Source: SZUA-320 sp963707875 (GTDB taxonomy: Bacteria > Gemmatimonadota > Gemmatimonadetes > Gemmatimonadales > GWC2-71-9). From it: DNA of 64,000 bases. The stretch covers positions 1-64,000 of the forward strand of contig CAVPRU010000001.1 of NCBI GenBank assembly GCA_963707875.1. Direction: 5' to 3'. Below, in pieces: positions 53,843 to 63,086 of this stretch; the stretch's first letter is position 1; every line of letters begins with the position of its first letter. The notes under the pieces are model-generated. The model searched no databases. It saw nothing but the letters and a program-made list of their open reading frames with translations, and had not been told where the DNA came from. The position numbers and the translations under genes were made by a program.

Positions 53843-54609
53843 CTGGACTCCCCCGCCGGGATCCGCGCGGCAATCCGGGCCGCGGCCACCCCTGCCCCAA
53901 AGCCATTGTCGATATTCACCACCGTCACCCCCGCCGCGCAGGAGTTGAGCATCCCCAGCAGTGCCGCAAGCCCGCCGAACGAAGCGCCGTATCCCACACT
54001 GGTGGGGACCGCGATCACTGGGGAACGTACCAGTCCGCCGACCACACTCGGCAGGGCACCCTCCATCCCGGCCACAACCACCACCACCGCCGCCTTGGTC
54101 AGCTGCTCAGAGGCTGACAGCAGTCGATGGAGCCCGGCCACCCCGACGTCGTTGAGCCGTGCCACCGGGGCGCCGAAGGCCGCGGCCGTGGTGGCGGCCT
54201 CGTTGGCCACGGGCAGGTCGCTGGTTCCGGCCGAGATGATCAGAACCGATCCTCCCACCGGAGCCGTGGGCGAGGAGGGTCGCCGGAAGACCGTGCGCCC
54301 CAGCCGGTCCCACAGCGCCGCTGGATGTTCGGCGACGAGTAACTCGGCGATCGGCTCCGGCACCCTGGTGGCCAGGAATCCGCCGGAAACCTCGGTGAGC
54401 CGACGACAGATGTCGAGGACCTGGTCGCTGGTCTTGCCCTCGGCAAAGACGACCTCGGGGTAACCCTGGCGCAGTTCCCGATGGTGGTCGACCATCGCAA
54501 ACCCGAGATCCTCAGCCGGGAATCGGGAGAGACGTTCGAGCGCCTGATCGGGGGTGAGTTGGCCGACCGCAACGTCGGTCAGCAAGGCAGCAAGGTCGAC
54601 GCGATTCAC
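53839..54609 (-). CDS. larB: LarB-type nickel pincer cofactor biosynthesis protein (PurE-related)
   Basis: A 256-residue LarB, which carboxylates and hydrolyses nicotinic acid adenine dinucleotide in the synthesis of the lactate racemase cofactor. The N-terminal part has LGFAMVDHHRELRQGYPEVVFAEGKT, and the PurE-like domain has IISAGTSDLPVANEAATTAAAFG, VVVVVAGMEGALPSVVGGLV and AVPTSVGYGASFGG. The start is the GTG at 54609 overlapping the dusB stop; the track beyond it is a shadow of dusB. larC, larE and a racemase are not in the window. Confidence 0.9.
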   Translation of the reverse strand: MNRVDLAALLTDVAVGQLTPDQALERLSRFPAEDLGFAMVDHHRELRQGYPEVVFAEGKTSDQVLDICRRLTEVSGGFLATRVPEPIAELLVAEHPAALWDRLGRTVFRRPSSPTAPVGGSVLIISAGTSDLPVANEAATTAAAFGAPVARLNDVGVAGLHRLLSASEQLTKAAVVVVVAGMEGALPSVVGGLVRSPVIAVPTSVGYGASFGGLAALLGMLNSCAAGVTVVNIDNGFGAGVAAARIAARIPAGESR

Positions 54610-55589
54610 GCGGCGCTGGCGACCGGAACCAGGTACTGCTGAAACACCGCCTCGGCCTCTGCCATGCTCTCGACCTGGAACAGCCGCTGACGCAGCGCCG
54701 ACGCCCCGGGGAGGCCCCTGGTGTACCAGCCCAGGTGCTTCCGGAACTCCAGCACTGTCTTCCGGGAATCGCCCTGGAGCCGAAGCGCCAGTCGGGCATG
54801 CTCCAGTGCGACCGCGAACCGCTCCTCCGCCTCGGGAGCCGACGGACAGTCTGCTCCGGCCAGCAGGTGCCGGGCATCTCGGAAAATCCACGGGTTGCCG
54901 AAGGACCCACGTCCGATCATCACGGCGGCGCATCCGGTGTGGGCCATAATCCGCGCGGCATCCTCCCCGGAGTACACGTCACCATTCCCGATCACCGGGA
55001 TCTCCAGCGCCTCGACCACTTGAGCAATTTCATCCCACCGGGCCTGACCGGAGAACATCTGGGTCCGGGTCCGGGCGTGGAGGGTAAAGGCAGTGGCCCC
55101 CGCCTCCTGCATCCGAAGCGCGATCTCGACCGGGGTTCGCTGCTCCTCGTTCCAGCCGCTCCGGGTCTTGACCGTGACCGGCAAGGGCGTCGCGGCCACG
55201 ACCGCCCGGATGATCCGCTGCACGAGGTCCATGTCCCGGAGGCACCCGGAACCGCCGTTGCGCTGCACGACCTTCTTGACCGGGCAGCCGAAGTTGATGT
55301 CGATGAAGTCCGGTTGATACTCCTCGGACACGATCGCCGCCGCCCGGGCGAGCCCCTCGGGATCGGCCCCATAGATCTGAACCCCGATCGGCCGTTCGAC
55401 CTCCTCGAACTCGGCTCCCTCCAGTGTCCGCCGGATCCCCCGGCGGATGGCCTCGGCGGAGAGGAACTCGGTCATCAGCACGTCCGCCCCCATCCCCCGG
55501 CAGATCTGCCGGAACGGGGCTTCTGACACCCCGGCCATCGGGGCGAGAATGAGTGGGGTATCGACCCCAAGGGCGTACGGTAACCGCAT
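54606..55589 (-). CDS. dusB: tRNA-dihydrouridine synthase (DusB type)
   Basis: A 327-residue flavoenzyme reducing uridines in the tRNA D-loop. ILAPMAGVSEAPFRQICR opens the TIM barrel, FIDINFGCPVKKVVQRNGGSGC carries the catalytic Cys, and VIGNGDVYSGEDA and AVMIGRGSFGNPWIF bind FMN. The C-terminal helical domain is complete. The ATG at 55589 lies 6 nt after a TAGCTT -10 element with no ribosome site. In many bacteria dusB is followed by fis; here larB and a diguanylate cyclase follow. Confidence 0.94.
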   Translation of the reverse strand: MRLPYALGVDTPLILAPMAGVSEAPFRQICRGMGADVLMTEFLSAEAIRRGIRRTLEGAEFEEVERPIGVQIYGADPEGLARAAAIVSEEYQPDFIDINFGCPVKKVVQRNGGSGCLRDMDLVQRIIRAVVAATPLPVTVKTRSGWNEEQRTPVEIALRMQEAGATAFTLHARTRTQMFSGQARWDEIAQVVEALEIPVIGNGDVYSGEDAARIMAHTGCAAVMIGRGSFGNPWIFRDARHLLAGADCPSAPEAEERFAVALEHARLALRLQGDSRKTVLEFRKHLGWYTRGLPGASALRQRLFQVESMAEAEAVFQQYLVPVASAA

Positions 55590-55595
55590 GACTGA

Positions 55596-55624
55596 AAGCT
55601 ACTTGGCTACGGCGAGCCCAGCAA
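55596..55624 (-). promoter_or_regulatory. dusB promoter, leaderless configuration
   Basis: TTGCTG and TAGCTT are exactly 17 nt apart, and only 6 nt separate the -10 element from the dusB ATG. The transcript would start at or next to the A of the start codon. It is divergent from the ptsN-like promoter, with both inside 90 bases. Confidence 0.6.
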
Positions 55625-55644
55625 ACACCGGGAGAGGATAGGGC

Positions 55645-55673
55645 TTGGACCTGACAGGGGGTCCCGGTAGGAT
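55645..55673 (+). promoter_or_regulatory. ptsN-like gene promoter, leaderless configuration
   Basis: TTGGAC and TAGGAT are exactly 17 nt apart. The -10 element ends 6 nt before the GTG start at 55680, with no ribosome site. The arrangement mirrors the dusB promoter on the other strand. Confidence 0.6.
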
Positions 55674-55679
55674 TGGCGG

Positions 55680-56132
55680 GTGCGATTGCGCGACTTCCTG
55701 GCCCCTTCGGCCATCGACCTCGACCTGCCGGGGACCACTCGCGACGAGGTATACCCGGCCCTGGCCCAGTTGCTGGGGCTCGACCCCCGGTCGAGTGACA
55801 CCGTGGTGCGCCAGATGATCCGGCGGGAGGCCCAGGGGTCGACCGGATTCGGCGGGGGTATCGCGATCCCCCACTGCCGGACGCTGGCGGTCCGCCGATT
55901 GATGGTCGCGGTGGGCCGGTGTCGGGAGGGCATTCAGCTTGAGGCGGTGGACGGCCAGCCCGTCCGGCTCTTCTTCCTGATCGTGGCGCCACCCTTGGAG
56001 GTTTCCAACCAATACCTGCCGGTCCTCGGGCGGGTTGCCCAACTGCTCCACGACCCGGCGACCGTGGCCAGCCTCCTCACCCTGGAGACCCCGGACGATC
56101 TCCTCGCCCTGCTGGATGCCAAGGGCATCTGA
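55680..56132 (+). CDS. PTS IIA component, nitrogen-regulatory type (PtsN-like)
   Basis: A 150-residue EIIA of the fructose/Ntr class. The phosphorylatable His is in GFGGGIAIPHCRTL (about residue 62), and TTRDEVYPALAQLLGL, GRCREGIQLEAVDGQPVRLFFLIVAPP and QLLHDPATVASLL follow the family pattern. No EIIB, EIIC, HPr or EI gene is in the window, so a regulatory rather than sugar-transport role is likely. It starts with GTG at 55680 and is convergent with guaA, 9 bases apart. Confidence 0.87.
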   Translation: MRLRDFLAPSAIDLDLPGTTRDEVYPALAQLLGLDPRSSDTVVRQMIRREAQGSTGFGGGIAIPHCRTLAVRRLMVAVGRCREGIQLEAVDGQPVRLFFLIVAPPLEVSNQYLPVLGRVAQLLHDPATVASLLTLETPDDLLALLDAKGI

Positions 56133-56141
56133 GGATCCGCG

Positions 56142-57692
56142 CTACTCCCATTCGATCGTGGCCGGGGGTTTTGAACTGACATCGTAGACGACCCGGTTGA
56201 CCCCTTGGACTTCGTTGGCGATCCGATTGCTGATGTGGGCCAGGACCGTCGGTGGGAAGGGGTACCAGTCCGCCGTCATTCCGTCCCGGCTGGTGACCGC
56301 TCGGAGGGCGACGGCCAGGTCGTAGGTCCGGCCATCGCCCTGCACCCCGACCGATCGAATCGGAAGCAGCACCGCGAAGGCCTGCCAGATCTCATCGTAC
56401 AACCCGGCTGAGCGGATCTCGTCGAGGTAGATCGCATCCACCTTCTGCAGGGTCTCCAGGGCCTCCGGGGTCACCTCACCGAGGATCCGAATCGCCAGGC
56501 CGGGGCCCGGGAACGGATGCCGACCGACCATTTCCTCCGGCAACCCGAGTTCCCGGCCGACCTGCCGGACTTCGTCCTTGAACAACTCGCGCAGCGGCTC
56601 GATAAGCCCGAAGGGCAGCCGCTCTGGAAGGCCCCCGACGTTGTGGTGCGTCTTGATCGTGACCGACGGGCCACCCTGGGGACTGACCGACTCGATCACA
56701 TCGGGATAGAGGGTCCCCTGCACCAGAAACCGAACGTCGCCGTTGACCTCCTTGGCCGAGTGCTGGAACACGTCGATGAAGGTATGGCCGATCCGCCGCC
56801 GCTTCTCCTCGGGATCGGTCACCCCCACCAGCACGCCCAGGAACTGCTCCCTGGCATCGACCACCCGCAGATCGATTCCGTGGTGCCGCCGGAAGGTCCG
56901 CTCCACCTGGTCGCGCTCATGCAACCGGAGCAGTCCGTGATCCACGAAGATGCAGGTCAACTGGTCGCCGATGGCCCGGTGGACCAGGGCGGCGGCCACG
57001 CTGGAATCGACCCCGCCCGAAAGTCCGCAGATGACCCGGGCATCGCCAACCTCGGCCTTGATCCGCGCAATCGACGTTTCGATGAAGTGACCGGCGGTCC
57101 AGTCCGGAGTGCAACCGCAGATATCGAACAGGAAGTTGCTGATGACCTCGCCCCCGCGGGGCGTATGCGCCACCTCGGGGTGGAACTGGACCCCGAAGAT
57201 CGGCCGCTGTTCGTGTTCGAAACCCGCCACCGGGCAATTGGTGCTTGAGGCGGTAAGCCGATACCCCGGGGGGGGCTCGTCCACATGGTCTCCATGGCTC
57301 ATCCAGGCCTGGACCTCTTCCCCCGGGGCAAACCCCTTGAACAGCCGGCCATGGGCGATCCGGACCGCGGCCCGGCCGTATTCCCGTCGCCCGGCCGGAA
57401 TCACCTTCCCCCCGCTCAGGTGGGCGATGAGCTGCATGCCGTAGCACAGGCCCAGGATCGGTACCCCGAGGTCCAGCAGCTCCCTGGTGGTGAGCGGAGC
57501 GCCGTCGTCGTACACCGAGTTCGGACCACCGGAGAGGATGATCCCCTGCGGGTCCCAGGCCCGAATCCACTCGACCGATCGGGTGCCAGGGTGGATTTCG
57601 CAGTAGACGTGCGCCTCCCGGACCCGCCGGGCGATCAGCTGCGTAAACTGCGAACCGAAATCCAGGATCAGTACCCCAGGCGCGTGACTCAC
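56142..57692 (-). CDS. guaA: GMP synthase (glutamine-hydrolysing)
   Basis: A 516-residue enzyme converting XMP to GMP. The class I glutaminase domain has the catalytic Cys in LGLCYGMQLIAH and the His/Glu in FGVQFHPEV. The ATP pyrophosphatase domain has the PP-loop ICGLSGGVDSSVAAAL near residue 220, and the dimerisation domain ends in SSKPPATIEWE. The GTG at 57692 overlaps the lysA stop, which decides the start; the longer frame enters lysA. It complements the purine operon, in a different transcript. Confidence 0.95.
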   Translation of the reverse strand: MSHAPGVLILDFGSQFTQLIARRVREAHVYCEIHPGTRSVEWIRAWDPQGIILSGGPNSVYDDGAPLTTRELLDLGVPILGLCYGMQLIAHLSGGKVIPAGRREYGRAAVRIAHGRLFKGFAPGEEVQAWMSHGDHVDEPPPGYRLTASSTNCPVAGFEHEQRPIFGVQFHPEVAHTPRGGEVISNFLFDICGCTPDWTAGHFIETSIARIKAEVGDARVICGLSGGVDSSVAAALVHRAIGDQLTCIFVDHGLLRLHERDQVERTFRRHHGIDLRVVDAREQFLGVLVGVTDPEEKRRRIGHTFIDVFQHSAKEVNGDVRFLVQGTLYPDVIESVSPQGGPSVTIKTHHNVGGLPERLPFGLIEPLRELFKDEVRQVGRELGLPEEMVGRHPFPGPGLAIRILGEVTPEALETLQKVDAIYLDEIRSAGLYDEIWQAFAVLLPIRSVGVQGDGRTYDLAVALRAVTSRDGMTADWYPFPPTVLAHISNRIANEVQGVNRVVYDVSSKPPATIEWE

Positions 57693-59014
57693 GACAACTC
57701 TCCCAAAGCGAACGGGTCCGCGGTTTCTCCCTCCATCAGCGCGGCGATCGATTCCCGCTGGCGCGCCACAGCCCATCGGCCCCGATCGATCAGGACCTCG
57801 GGCGGACGGGGCCGGGCATTGTAGTTGGACCCCATCACGAAGCCATAGGCGCCGCACCCGAGAATCGCCAGCAGGTCTCCCGGCTCCACCGGTGGCAAGT
57901 CACGTCCCAGCGCCAGGAAGTCGCCGGTCTCGCAGATCGGTCCGACCAGGTCACACTCTTCCTCGGCTCCGGGACGAGGCACGACTTCTATCACCTCATG
58001 ATGGGCACCGTACTTTGATGGTCGGGCCAACTCGGTCATCCCGGCGTCCACCACGACGAAGGTCTTGCCGCCGGCCCGCTTGCGGTACAGCACCCGGGTC
58101 AGCAGGACCCCGGCGCTGCCGACCAGCGCGCGACCCGGTTCGAGATGGAGGGCAAAGCCGGACGGCTTCACGATCGGGATGACGGCGGCGGCGAGTTGTG
58201 CCGGTTCGGGGGGCTGCTCGGTAGAGTAGCGAATGCCCAGTCCGCCACCGAGGTCCACCGCTTCAATGGGCCCCACCCCGTCCGCACGCAGGCGGGAGGC
58301 CATGGCGGTGATGGTCGTCGCCGCCTCGGCGATCGGGGAAACATCGAGCAGTTGGCTGCCAAGGTGGCTGGCGACGGTGGTGAGGACCAGGCCGGGCGCC
58401 CCCCGAATGATGCCAGCCGCCTCATCAATCAGGTCGGTCGGAATCCCGAACTTGATCCCCGCGTGGCCAGTGCTGATGTGGGGATGGGTATCGGTCGTCA
58501 CATCGGGATTGACCCGGATCCCGATCCGGATCGGACGGTCCGGGTAGCTCAGGCCGGCCAGGACCTCCAGCTCTTCCAGCGATTCGACATGGATGCAGCC
58601 GATCCCCGCCGCGACGGCCTCGTCCAGCTCGAGGGGCGTCTTCCCCACCCCGCTGAACACGATCCGGTCGGCCGGAAACCCTGCCGCCAGACATCGGGCC
58701 AGTTCCCCGCGGCTCACGATGTCGACCCCGGCACCGAGCTCCCGGAGCACCCGGAGCACGGCGAGGTTTCCGTTGGCCTTGACGGCGTAATGAATCCGGT
58801 GGGGCATCCCCGCGAAGGCCTCACTGAAGCCCTGGTACCGACGACGGATCGGTTCGGCCTGATAGACAAAGGCCGGGGTGCCAACGGCGTGGGCGATGCC
58901 GGCCAGATCGACTCCGCCGCCGCACAGCGGCCCCGCCGACCGGTATTCGAGGTCGGCGTCGGCCAGGAGTGCCTGGCGGGCGGCGAGCCGATCGGTCAGT
59001 ACGCCTTGGCCCAA
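57689..59014 (-). CDS. lysA: Diaminopimelate decarboxylase
   Basis: A 441-residue PLP enzyme (fold type III) making lysine from meso-diaminopimelate. The PLP Lys is in IHYAVKANGNLAVL near residue 55. GIRVNPDVTTDTHPHISTG, VASHLGSQLLDVSP, VDLGGGLGIRY and the active-site Cys in GPICETGDFLALGRDLP are all present. I chose the TTG at 59014 because GGAGG sits 5 nt upstream; it overlaps the proS end by 19 bases. A more upstream GTG at 59044 has no such support. Confidence 0.93.
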   Translation of the reverse strand: MGQGVLTDRLAARQALLADADLEYRSAGPLCGGGVDLAGIAHAVGTPAFVYQAEPIRRRYQGFSEAFAGMPHRIHYAVKANGNLAVLRVLRELGAGVDIVSRGELARCLAAGFPADRIVFSGVGKTPLELDEAVAAGIGCIHVESLEELEVLAGLSYPDRPIRIGIRVNPDVTTDTHPHISTGHAGIKFGIPTDLIDEAAGIIRGAPGLVLTTVASHLGSQLLDVSPIAEAATTITAMASRLRADGVGPIEAVDLGGGLGIRYSTEQPPEPAQLAAAVIPIVKPSGFALHLEPGRALVGSAGVLLTRVLYRKRAGGKTFVVVDAGMTELARPSKYGAHHEVIEVVPRPGAEEECDLVGPICETGDFLALGRDLPPVEPGDLLAILGCGAYGFVMGSNYNARPRPPEVLIDRGRWAVARQRESIAALMEGETADPFALGELS

Positions 59015-60442
59015 ACCGCCTCCGCCTGACTGGGCTCGCCGCACCAGAGACAGCGCTCGGGCGCCGGGCTGGAGCGGAACTCCTCACCGGGGAGAACCCG
59101 AATGGTGGCCTTGGTCTGCTCCTTGATCTCGTTTTCGCAGCCGGCCGAGCCACACCAGCCGCCGTAGACCAACCCGCCGTCACCTGCCATCGCCTTGATC
59201 AGGGTGGCCTTGTCCGCCCCCCGAATGCTGGCCGCCTCGCGTCGGGCGACGGCCAGCTCGAGGAGGCGCCGCTGCAGGGCCTCGAGTTCGTCCCGGACCC
59301 GGTCGGCAATCCCTGTCCGGGCGACCGGCTCCTTGCCTCCGGTCCGCCGGGCCAGCATGACGGTACCGGCGGCCAGGTCCCGGGGCCCGAGTTCGAGCCG
59401 GATCGGGACCCCCCGCGCCTCCCACTCGTAGTACTTGGCCCCGGGCTTCATCCCTTCGCGGAGATCGATCTGACAGCGGATGCCCGCGCCGTGCAACTCC
59501 TGCCGCAGCGCGGTTCCCGCCTCGAACACCTGGGCCCTTTCCTCATCGGTCCGGTAGATCGGTACCACCACCACCTGCCACTGGGCGAGCCGGGGCGGGG
59601 CGATCATCCCGACATCGTCCCCATGGGTCATGATCAGCCCACCAATGAGCCGGGTGGAGACGCCCCACGACGTGCTCCAGACGAAGTCCATGTCTCCCTC
59701 GGCGGTCTGGAAGGAGACGTCGAAGGCCTTGGCGAAGTTCTGGCCGAGGTTGTGACTGGTGCCTGCCTGCAGCGCCTTGTTGTCCTGCATCAGGGCTTCG
59801 CAGGCGTAGGTGCGCACCGCCCCGGCGAATCGCTCGCTGTCGCTCTTGCGTCCGGTCAGCACCGGCATCGCCATCCACTCTTCCATGAACTTGCTGATAG
59901 ACCCCCAGCATCAGCAGGGTCTCGTCCTCGGCCTCGGCCTCGGTGGCATGTGCGGTGTGCCCCTCCTGCCAGAGAAACTCGGTGGTGCGGAGGAACAGGC
60001 GGGTCCGCATTTCCCAGCGAACCACGTTGGCCCACTGGTTGATCAGCAGGGGCAGATCGCGATAGCTCTGGATCCACTTGGCGAACATCGCGTAGATGAT
60101 CGTCTCCGAGGTGGGCCGGATGACCAGGGGTTCCTCCAGCACCTTCCCCCCGCCGATGGTCACCACGGCGGTCTCGGGAGCGAAGCCCTCGACGTGTTCG
60201 GCTTCGCGTGCCAGGAAGCTCTGGGGGATGAAGAGCGGGAAGTAGGCGTTCTGGTGACCAGCGTCCTTGAACATCCGGTCGAGCGCCTGCTGCATCTGTT
60301 CCCAGATCGCGTATCCGTTGGGGCGGATCACCATGCAGCCGCGGACCGGGCTGTAGTCGGCCAGTTCAGCGCGGGCAATCAGTTCGTTGTACCAGGCGCT
60401 GAAGTCCTGGGCTCGGGGGGTCAGGGCTCTGGAGTCGGCCAT
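58996..60442 (-). CDS. proS: Proline-tRNA ligase, archaeal/eukaryotic type, frameshifted
   Basis: A class II synthetase of about 480 residues. The first frame holds PRAQDFSAWYNELIARAELADYSP, motif 2 (VVRWEMRTRLFLRTTEFLWQEGHTAHAT) and EDETLLMLGVYQ. One extra base near 59894 shifts to the second frame, EEWMAMPVLTGRKSDSERF, which runs through motif 3 (GLIMTHGDDVGMIAPP), the anticodon domain and the C-terminal zinc domain (GWCGSAGCENEIKEQTKATIRV; CLWCGEP). The C-terminal domain identifies the archaeal/eukaryotic form without the bacterial editing insertion. The gene is essential, so the break is almost surely a sequence error. The start overlaps the hisS stop by one base. Confidence 0.9.
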
Positions 60443-61755
60443 CAGGTAGTCGCCGGAGAAGAAGTCAGAGAGAAGAGGGCCGCCGTTACCGCCGCCACAA
60501 CGTCATGGCGGGGCACCGCGCGCTGGCCCCCGGTGCCGAGGGCCTTGAGCAGCACCTCGCCCCGGGCTCGGTCGTCTGGCCCGACCACTACGGCCAGCCG
60601 GGCATGGCGGGTGTCGGCCAACTTGAGCTGCTTGCCAAGCGGGGTCAGCGTCAGGGGATACTCGACCCGGCACCCGGCCTCGCGAAGCTGGTGGGCGATG
60701 GCCAGGACCTCGCTGAGATCCTCCGGGGTCACGGCCGCCACGAAGACATCCAGACCGGCCAGGGCCTCGGGCAGAAGCTGCTTTTCACGCAGCAGCTCGG
60801 TCAGCACGACATCGCCCATCCCGAAGCCCAGGGCGGGCATCGGGGCACCTCCCAGGGATTCGAGCAGGGTGTCGTACCGCCCGCCCCCGCAGATGGCGCG
60901 GAGGCTGAAGCCGGCATCGAACAGCTCAAAGACCGTCCCGGTGTAGTAGGCCAGCCCCCGGACAATGGTCAGGTCCAGATCGGCAAAACCACCGAGGCCC
61001 ATGGCATCGAGCGCCTTGAAGACTTCGCGCAGCGGAGCACCCGTCTGGACGGCCGCCGGGAAGGCGGCCGCCAGCGCCTCCCAGTCGGTCAGGTCACGGA
61101 TACCCTCCAAACGTCCCAGCGCAGCCTCAGGCGCGCCGGCCGTGGAGAGTGCCTTCCGGATCTCGCCATATTCCCCGCGCCCCAGCTTGTCGAGCAGCTG
61201 GTAGGCCTGTCGATGGTGGGCCGGCCCGAGTCCAACCTCTTCGAGGATCGCGTTGAGCAGCCGGCGATCCGAGATCCGGACCCGGACGTCCTTGTCGGTC
61301 AGACCCAGAGCACGCAGGATATCGATCGCCAGGGCGATGATCTCTGCATCCCCCGCTGGGCCCGGGTCGCCGATCAGATCACAGTTGAGTTGGAAGTGCT
61401 CCCGAAGCCGGCCCCGCTGCTGCCGTTCGTAACGGAACAGCTGCGGCATGGAGAACCAGCGGATCGGTTTCTTCAGCGCCCTGGCGCGGGCCCCGACCAT
61501 CCGGGCGAGCGTGGGGGTCATCTCGGGCCGGAGCGCGACCTCCCGCCCGCCCCTGTCGGTGAAGGCGTAGAGTTGGCCGACGATCTCATCCCCACTTTTT
61601 GTGGTGTAGAGGCCGAGGGGCTCCAACGGAGGGCCGTCATACTCCTCGAAGGCGTACCGGAGCGCAACCTGCCGCCAGGTGTCGAGCACGTGGCGGTGAT
61701 GGGCGAACTCTTCGGGGTAGAAGTCTCGAAACCCCGGCAGGGCCTGATGTTGCAT
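60442..61755 (-). CDS. hisS: Histidine-tRNA ligase
   Basis: A 437-residue class II synthetase. PGFRDFYPEEFAHHRHVL opens it, motif 2 is RWFSMPQLFRYERQQRGRLREHFQLN, and the histidine-specific motifs VRGLAYYTGTVFELFD and ICGGGRYDTLLE are intact, as is the C-terminal anticodon domain. The ATG at 61755 follows a TATCTT element by 6 nt and lacks a ribosome site. It heads the run hisS-proS-lysA-guaA. Confidence 0.95.
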   Translation of the reverse strand: MQHQALPGFRDFYPEEFAHHRHVLDTWRQVALRYAFEEYDGPPLEPLGLYTTKSGDEIVGQLYAFTDRGGREVALRPEMTPTLARMVGARARALKKPIRWFSMPQLFRYERQQRGRLREHFQLNCDLIGDPGPAGDAEIIALAIDILRALGLTDKDVRVRISDRRLLNAILEEVGLGPAHHRQAYQLLDKLGRGEYGEIRKALSTAGAPEAALGRLEGIRDLTDWEALAAAFPAAVQTGAPLREVFKALDAMGLGGFADLDLTIVRGLAYYTGTVFELFDAGFSLRAICGGGRYDTLLESLGGAPMPALGFGMGDVVLTELLREKQLLPEALAGLDVFVAAVTPEDLSEVLAIAHQLREAGCRVEYPLTLTPLGKQLKLADTRHARLAVVVGPDDRARGEVLLKALGTGGQRAVPRHDVVAAVTAALFSLTSSPATT

Positions 61756-61761
61756 CGAGGT

Positions 61762-61767
61762 AAGATA
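61762..61767 (-). promoter_or_regulatory. -10 element of hisS, leaderless configuration
   Basis: TATCTT ends 6 nt before the hisS ATG, in the 38-base gap after folC, with no Shine-Dalgarno sequence. The -35 region is poor (GGGCAA at 17 nt). Confidence 0.4.
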
Positions 61768-61793
61768 ATCGCCGGGGGCCCCCCTTGCCCCTC

Positions 61794-63035
61794 TCAGATC
61801 GGGGAGATCCCCAGCGCCTCCATCACATCGCCCACAGTATGGAATGACCCGGTCACCAGGACCGTCCCTGCCCCTTCCTGGACCTCGCGAAGGGCCTTGG
61901 GAAAGTCAGGTTCCAGGTGCCAGCTGGCCGTCGCCGGCGGCCGCTCCGGGTCGGAGAGCCATTGCTCCAGCCAGCCGAGATCCCAGCGTCTGGTGTCGGC
62001 CGACGGGGCGATGGTGAGCACTCCGCGATCCACCGCCTGGTCGAGGGTCACCAGCATTTCGGCCCACGCCTTGTCTCCCAGAATGGAGACCAGGGCGTGA
62101 ATCGGCCTGGGGAGATTCAACTGCCCGATCGACCGGACCAGCGCACGCATCCCGTCCGGGTTGTGCGCCACGTCGAACAGCCACTGGCCGTGACGATCCA
62201 GCCGCCCCGGAACCCGGGCGGAGGCAAAGGCCTGGGCGATCGCCTCCTCAGGCACCCGGTAGGCGGCCGGGAGCGCGTTCAGCACCGCCAGCGCCACCGC
62301 CGCATTCCGTCGCTGGTGCGGGCCCATCAGCCCCAGGGGACCCGACCAGCTGGCCTCCGCCGGCACCACCCGCAGATCCGCCTTCGCCCCGGAGGTCAGC
62401 GCCGCCACCGACCGGTCGGCCTCGGCTCGCAGCACCCGGAGCAATTCGGGGCGGGTTTCTCCCACCACGAGCGGCGCACCGGGCTTGGCGATCCCGGCCT
62501 TTTCACCGGCGATCGCTTCGAGGGTGTCGCCCAGATACTTCTGGTGATCGAGCTCGATCTTGGTAACGGCGCTGACGAGCGGTTGGACCACGTTGGTACT
62601 GTCCAGCCGTCCCCCGAGGCCGACTTCGACTACAGCGATCTCGACGCCCCGGGCCGCGAAATCCGCAAAGGCGAGAGCGGTACTGGCCTCGAAGAAGGTG
62701 GCGTCGAACTGTTCTATCCGGGACCGGAGCTGGTCAACCCACATGGCAATCGCCGATTCACTGATCGGCTGGCCATTGACCCTGAACCGTTCCCGGAACG
62801 AGACCAGATGTGGAGAGGTGTAGAGTCCCACCCGCCATCCGGCCGCCTGCAGGGCGCCGGCCACCAGGGCGCACACGCTGCCCTTCCCGTTGGTCCCGCC
62901 CACATGGATGACGGGAAAGATCCGGTCAGGCCGTCCCAGCGTTTCCAGCAGAGCGATGGTGCGCTCCAGCCCGAACTTGATCGTGGTCGTCCGGGGATAG
63001 AGAAACTCGAGCGCCCCCTGATAGGATAGGGTCAC
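61794..63035 (-). CDS. folC: Folylpolyglutamate/dihydrofolate synthase
   Basis: A 413-residue Mur-ligase-like enzyme adding glutamate to folates. The ATP-binding P-loop is in VIHVGGTNGKGSVCALVAGAL near residue 45, and IAVVEVGLGGRLDSTNVV, TKIELDHQKYLGDTLEAIAGEKAGI and DVAHNPDGMRALV are family motifs. The start is a GTG at 63035. It begins 51 bases after accD, a common accD-folC pairing. Confidence 0.95.
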   Translation of the reverse strand: MTLSYQGALEFLYPRTTTIKFGLERTIALLETLGRPDRIFPVIHVGGTNGKGSVCALVAGALQAAGWRVGLYTSPHLVSFRERFRVNGQPISESAIAMWVDQLRSRIEQFDATFFEASTALAFADFAARGVEIAVVEVGLGGRLDSTNVVQPLVSAVTKIELDHQKYLGDTLEAIAGEKAGIAKPGAPLVVGETRPELLRVLRAEADRSVAALTSGAKADLRVVPAEASWSGPLGLMGPHQRRNAAVALAVLNALPAAYRVPEEAIAQAFASARVPGRLDRHGQWLFDVAHNPDGMRALVRSIGQLNLPRPIHALVSILGDKAWAEMLVTLDQAVDRGVLTIAPSADTRRWDLGWLEQWLSDPERPPATASWHLEPDFPKALREVQEGAGTVLVTGSFHTVGDVMEALGISPI

Positions 63036-63086
63036 GAATCGGAAGCGATGAGGGGAGGCCCGGCAACGGGCCGACCCGGCCTGAGA

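Noticed and set aside
59894..59894. Programmed frameshift in proS
   Set aside because: The local sequence has no slippery heptamer, and one extra base restores a normal ProRS; an error is simpler.
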